Positions 60,839-64,000 of a DNA stretch of 64,000 nt are shown here, one piece after another (position 1 is the stretch's first letter; every line of letters begins with the position of its first letter). A program made the translations under genes and the position numbers. A model generated the notes under the pieces. It made no database searches, was not told where the DNA came from, and saw only the letters and a list, made by a program, of their open reading frames with translations. Source of the stretch: Ferrimonas futtsuensis DSM 18154 (GTDB lineage Bacteria; Pseudomonadota; Gammaproteobacteria; Enterobacterales; Shewanellaceae); the NCBI RefSeq assembly GCF_000422645.1, contig NZ_AUGL01000009.1:62001-126000 (forward strand). The letters run 5' to 3'.

Positions 60839-62161
60839 ATGAACCGGCTCATTCCCCTGGCAGCACTGCTGCTGGCACACCCCATTGCCGCAGACGAAAC
60901 CTGCATGTCTCCTTATATGGCCAAGATCACCGGACAGGAGGATCTGGTCTATGTGTGGACCGTCGGCGTCGAAGGGATCGGTGACGGCCAGGACAAACTG
61001 GTGACCATCGACGTGAACCCCGACTCCGCCGAGTATGGCCAGGTGATCCACAGCCTTTCCGTCGGTGGCCGGCACGAAGCCCACCACAGCGGCTTTACCG
61101 ATGACAGACGCTTCCTGTGGGCAGGCGGCCTGGACAGCTCGCAGATCTTCGTGTTCGACATCCACAGCGATCCCGCCAAGCCACGCATCCATAAGGTGAT
61201 CACCGATTTTGTCGATGCATCCGGCGGCGTCATCGGCCCCCACACCCACTATGCCCTGCCCGGGCGCATGCTGCTCACCGGCCTGTCCAATGACAAGGAC
61301 CACGGCGGCAAAACCGCCCTGGTGGAGTACACCAACCGGGGAGACTACGTGGCCACCCACTGGATACCCGACGATCCCAAGCAGGCTGGCCTGCACGGCG
61401 CCAGTCATGCGGACGGCTATGGCTATGATGTGCGTGCCCTGCCCCGGGTCAATGCCATGATCTCCAGCTCCTTCACCGGACACGACAACTACATGGCCAC
61501 CCTGGGAGAGGTGGTCAACTCACCGGAACGCATGGCCAGATTCGGCAACTCCATGGTGGTGTGGAACCTGCACACCCGCCAGCCGCAGCAGGTGTTGGCA
61601 GTCCCCGGAGCCCCCCTGGAGATTCGCTGCGCCTGGGATCCGGCCCACAACTACTGCTTCACCACCACCGCCCTGACCTCCAAGCTGTGGATGGTCTCCC
61701 GAGACGCCTCCGGTCGCTGGAGCGCAGAGGCGGTGGCCGACATCGGCGACGCTGCCGCGATGCCGCTGCCGGTGGACATCTCCATCGGCAGTGACGACAA
61801 AGCACTGTGGGTAAATACCTGGAACGACGGCACCACCCGGCGCTTTGATATCAGCGACCCAGACGCCCCCAAGGAGGTCTACAGTCTCAAGGTGGGAGAG
61901 CAGGTCAATATGGTGTCCCAAAGCTGGGATGGCGAGCGCCTGTACTACACCTCGTCGCTGCTGGCCAACTGGGATAAAACCCAGGGAGAAGGCGATCTCC
62001 AGTACTTCAAAGCCTACCGTTGGAACGGCAAGGCCCTGGAGCCCCAGTTCAGCATCGACTTCCACAAAGAGAACCTCGGCAGTCCCCATCAGATGCGGTT
62101 GTCCGCCTACGCGCTCTATGGTTCACCTCAAGGGGAACCCGGACCGGAGGTGATCGAATGA
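60839..62161 (+). CDS. mtoX: Methanethiol oxidase / selenium-binding protein (SBP56 family), exported
   Basis: The 440-residue protein has a signal peptide (LIPLAALLLAHPIA) and the beta-propeller repeats of the SBP56/methanethiol oxidase family: VWTVGVEG, SVGGRHEAHHSGFTDDRRFL, GGVIGPHTHYALPG, LHGASHADGYGYDVRALP and EIRCAWDPAHNYCFTT. The His-rich motifs are copper ligands in characterised enzymes. The reaction oxidises methanethiol to formaldehyde, H2S and H2O2 in the periplasm. GGAGG lies five bases before the ATG at 60839. A SCO-family copper-chaperone gene overlaps its stop by 4 nt, the arrangement described for bacterial mtoX. Confidence 0.88.
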   Translation: MNRLIPLAALLLAHPIAADETCMSPYMAKITGQEDLVYVWTVGVEGIGDGQDKLVTIDVNPDSAEYGQVIHSLSVGGRHEAHHSGFTDDRRFLWAGGLDSSQIFVFDIHSDPAKPRIHKVITDFVDASGGVIGPHTHYALPGRMLLTGLSNDKDHGGKTALVEYTNRGDYVATHWIPDDPKQAGLHGASHADGYGYDVRALPRVNAMISSSFTGHDNYMATLGEVVNSPERMARFGNSMVVWNLHTRQPQQVLAVPGAPLEIRCAWDPAHNYCFTTTALTSKLWMVSRDASGRWSAEAVADIGDAAAMPLPVDISIGSDDKALWVNTWNDGTTRRFDISDPDAPKEVYSLKVGEQVNMVSQSWDGERLYYTSSLLANWDKTQGEGDLQYFKAYRWNGKALEPQFSIDFHKENLGSPHQMRLSAYALYGSPQGEPGPEVIE

Positions 62162-62862
62162 GGCTCTGGCTTTGGCTACTGATACTGGCCGCCCCCCTTT
62201 GCTGGGGGGCCGATCCCCACGAAGCACACCGACGGGCCCAGCCCTCGGCCCCGGGTTACTTTCCCCTGGCCTTTGACGCCCCTCAGCCTGGCAGCTACCG
62301 GCTGCCGCCCCTCGGTAATGCCGCCGATGGCCGTGTGTTGCTTGAGAATGGCGGTCGCAGCAGTCTGCACGATTTGTTTGGCGACAAACTGGTGGTGATG
62401 AGCTTCATCTACACCCGCTGCCCCGATCCCAACGGCTGCCCCCTGGCGGGCCACGTGCTGGCTCGGCTGGAGAAGGCGCTGCTGCAGGACCCCAAACTCA
62501 GCAAGCAGGTACAGCTACTGAGCCTGAGCTTCGATCCGCAAAACGACCGCCCCCATATCATGGCCGAATACGCCAAACGCTACCGCTCTCCCCTGGGTCG
62601 CTGGCAGTTTCTGACCGCCGAATCTGCAGCAGACCTGGATCCCATTCTGAGCGCCTACAACCAGTGGGTGGTGCAGGAGAGAGACGCCCAGGGCAAGCCC
62701 AGCGGCGCCCTGTCGCACCTGCTCAGGGTCTACCTGATCGATCCCCAGCTGCGCATCCGCAATATCTACTCAACTGGTTTCCTGCACCGGGATCTGCTGC
62801 TGGCTGACATTCGAACCCTGCTGCTGGAACAACAGGAACAATCAGCGGATTTACAGCGCTGA
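62158..62862 (+). CDS. SCO1/SenC-family copper chaperone-like protein
   Basis: The 234-residue protein has a signal peptide (LWLWLLILAAPLCWG) and a thioredoxin fold with the copper-binding CPDPNGCP motif in FIYTRCPDPNGCPLAG, plus a late His in LSHLLRVYLID. SCO proteins deliver copper or reduce thiols during assembly of copper enzymes. It starts within the end of mtoX (ATGA) with GGAGG seven bases upstream, so it most likely matures the oxidase. No cytochrome oxidase genes are nearby. Confidence 0.92.
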   Translation: MRLWLWLLILAAPLCWGADPHEAHRRAQPSAPGYFPLAFDAPQPGSYRLPPLGNAADGRVLLENGGRSSLHDLFGDKLVVMSFIYTRCPDPNGCPLAGHVLARLEKALLQDPKLSKQVQLLSLSFDPQNDRPHIMAEYAKRYRSPLGRWQFLTAESAADLDPILSAYNQWVVQERDAQGKPSGALSHLLRVYLIDPQLRIRNIYSTGFLHRDLLLADIRTLLLEQQEQSADLQR

Positions 62863-62916
62863 ATGAACACTTTATCCTAGACGGTGTTCCACCGAAGTTG
62901 GCAGAGGGAGGGTGTA

Positions 62917-63306
62917 ATGTCGCGTTGGCAGTGGCTGTTCTGGATTGATTTGGCCGTAGCCGTCGGCACCATGATGGCGGTGATCCTTACCCCCACACCG
63001 AGCTTCGCCACCTGGACCCTGCTCAGCCTGACGGTGCTGATGATTCACCCCAGCTTTGGCTACGCCTATCAGGTACCCATCGGCAATCTGTGGCTGGCAC
63101 GTCTGAACGCCGGGCTGGTGATCCTCTGCTTTGCCTTTATCCTGCTGATGAGTGTCATCATGGTCTACCAGCACCCGGACCTGTTACATCTGCTGGAGTT
63201 TGTGTTGATCTTTGCCGCCATCCTGGTACTGATGCACCCGCCCTATCAATACGCCTTCTGCAGCCCCCACCTGTGGCAGAAGCAGGACCACGTGGTGCAC
63301 TTTTGA
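62917..63306 (+). CDS. Small four-helix membrane protein, unrecognised
   Basis: The 129-residue protein has about four membrane helices ([74 protein letters not shown]) and ends in a short His-containing tail. The ATG at 62917 is preceded by GGAGG. It follows the SCO gene after 54 bp and is tightly coupled to the GIY-YIG gene downstream (TGATG). It may be part of the mtoX unit, but no function is recognised. Confidence 0.65.
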   Translation: MSRWQWLFWIDLAVAVGTMMAVILTPTPSFATWTLLSLTVLMIHPSFGYAYQVPIGNLWLARLNAGLVILCFAFILLMSVIMVYQHPDLLHLLEFVLIFAAILVLMHPPYQYAFCSPHLWQKQDHVVHF

Positions 63307-63578
63307 TGTGGTCTCTCTATCTGGTACGCACCGCCTGTGACCGCCTCTACACCGGCATTACCACCGACGTCGAGCGCCGCTTCCAGCAACACAGCAGCGG
63401 CAGGGGCGCCAAGGCCCTCAAAGGCAAGGGACCACTGACGCTCGAGTTTCATACCCCCATAGGCGACCGCTCCCTGGCCTCCAAAGTCGAATACCGAGTC
63501 AAGCAACTGAGTCGCGCCCAGAAAGAGCGGGTGCTCAGCCAAAAGGCACTGCCAGAGCACTGCTTGGACGTGTTGTAG
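63306..63578 (+). CDS. GIY-YIG domain protein, YhbQ/UPF0213-like
   Basis: The 90-residue protein is a single GIY-YIG nuclease-like domain: [27 protein letters not shown] at its start holds the diverged GIY...YIG core (YLV/LYTG) and catalytic Arg region. A Lys-rich middle and [18 protein letters not shown] with the Glu position follow. Its ATG shares a base with the stop of the membrane protein gene. The family acts on nucleic acids. I place it with YhbQ by length and motif only. Confidence 0.88.
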   Translation: MWSLYLVRTACDRLYTGITTDVERRFQQHSSGRGAKALKGKGPLTLEFHTPIGDRSLASKVEYRVKQLSRAQKERVLSQKALPEHCLDVL

Positions 63579-63602
63579 CCCCCCTCAACGACAATCCGCA
63601 TT

Positions 63603-63677
63603 CCTTCACCCATAAAAAAGCGGTGCTTTCCATAGCACCGCCGCGGGTAGCAAGGGTGGGATATCCGGTCAATCATC
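63603..63677 (-). repeat. Terminator-bearing direct repeat, copy 1
   Basis: The repeat includes CCTTCACCC, an A-run, a perfect 8-bp stem (GCGGTGCT / AGCACCGC, 63620-63641) and a trailing part with GGATATCC. Minus-strand transcripts would see a stem followed by six U's. Copy 2 lies 108 bp further on. Confidence 0.88.
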
Positions 63678-63710
63678 GGCAGCGACCAAACAGAGGAGCA
63701 TGCGCTTTCC

Positions 63711-63781
63711 CCTTCACCCATAAAAAAGCGGTGCTTTCCATAGCACCGCCGCGGGTAAAGGGGGATATCCGGTCAATAATC
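63711..63781 (-). repeat. Terminator-bearing direct repeat, copy 2
   Basis: The first 47 bases are identical to copy 1; the rest differs by a few bases and a short gap. The stem is at 63728-63749. It lies 42 bp beyond the stop of the possible 34-residue minus-strand ORF and would end its transcript; copy 1 would be a backup. Confidence 0.88.
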
Positions 63782-63822
63782 TGTATTTCCGGCGTCCTGC
63801 CTACAAAGGTTGATGAAAGCGT

Positions 63823-63927
63823 TTACTCGTCGCAGCACTCATCGGAGCCAGGCGCAAGGGAGGGGGCAAACAGATGAACCAGATGATCGCTAAGACGCTC
63901 CATCCAACAGGACAAAAGGTGACTCAC
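63823..63927 (-). CDS. Possible 34-residue ORF with CC near the C terminus
   Basis: A GTG at 63927 has a strong GGAGG five bases upstream. It encodes a short peptide starting MSHLLSCWMERLSDHL and ending SDECCDE. Two terminator hairpins follow. The strong ribosome-binding site and the double terminator support expression. There is no recognised family, and the remaining 73 bp of the window would have to contain its promoter. Confidence 0.4.
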   Translation of the reverse strand: MSHLLSCWMERLSDHLVHLFAPSLAPGSDECCDE

Positions 63928-64000
63928 TCCGACCTCCACGACAAAATTCCAAAAAAGTAGAAACAAATTTTACCGCCATCAGCCAAAACCTGTAGTATCA

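Overview
The window is a compact, GC-rich chromosomal segment of a Gram-negative marine-type gammaproteobacterium. It encodes outer-membrane porin and beta-barrel proteins, lipoproteins, AdhE, a stand-alone NrfA nitrite reductase, ApbE with an FMN-binding lipoprotein, a candidate HexR operator of the Shewanella type, and a c-di-GMP-I riboswitch. This mix suggests a facultatively anaerobic relative of Shewanella, and Ferrimonas is my best guess. The genus is inference; no rRNA or tRNA gene was seen.

Layout. 1-9.5 kb: a LysR regulator cut by the window edge; a two-gene neutral-lipid cassette (WS/DGAT acyltransferase plus an HSL-type hydrolase); a pair of PH-domain membrane proteins; an HExxH lipoprotein; a small membrane protein; an SDR; and a MarC protein. 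9.5-16 kb: adhE behind a perfect HexR-type palindrome, a membrane GGDEF-EAL protein, an S33-type hydrolase and a VOC protein. 16-21 kb: a LolD-like ATPase / FtsX-like permease / AttH-type lipoprotein operon and an exported truncated globin.

21-43 kb is a Wzx/Wzy-type exopolysaccharide locus in three transcription blocks. On the minus strand are the initiating glycosyltransferase, an outer-membrane barrel, a short Wza-like export protein, a tyrosine autokinase and a PHP phosphatase. A second minus block carries manC-manB for GDP-mannose. On the plus strand are a flippase, a polymerase/ligase, a GT2, a GT4-GT26 fusion and a GT4. A HAD-membrane fusion faces this block. Next to it lies the most striking unit of the window: a c-di-GMP-I riboswitch followed by a 1345-residue exported protein made of four related ~190-residue modules, (EPTDPV)n linkers and a C-terminal alpha-helical domain. 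This looks like a c-di-GMP-gated extracellular factor (adhesin, matrix protein or polysaccharide-active enzyme) of the neighbouring exopolysaccharide.

43-50.7 kb: MtfA, an FMN-binding lipoprotein with its ApbE flavin transferase, then an AT-richer stretch with two tandem DsrE-like exported proteins and an ABM-like exported protein, ending at a porin. A 48-nt copy of the porin terminator lies upstream in the window. 50.9-58.2 kb: a TtrS/TtrR-like two-component system, a MacAB-type efflux operon whose adaptor carries an inserted LTxxQ (Spy/CpxP-like) segment, and nrfA with NarP- and FNR-like sites. 58.4-63.6 kb: HrpB helicase, a methanethiol-oxidase (SBP56) gene coupled to a SCO gene, a small membrane protein and a GIY-YIG protein. 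The window ends in a duplicated terminator and a possible 34-residue ORF.

Most start codons were re-chosen from Shine-Dalgarno sequences and signal peptides, so several genes are shorter than the longest open frame.
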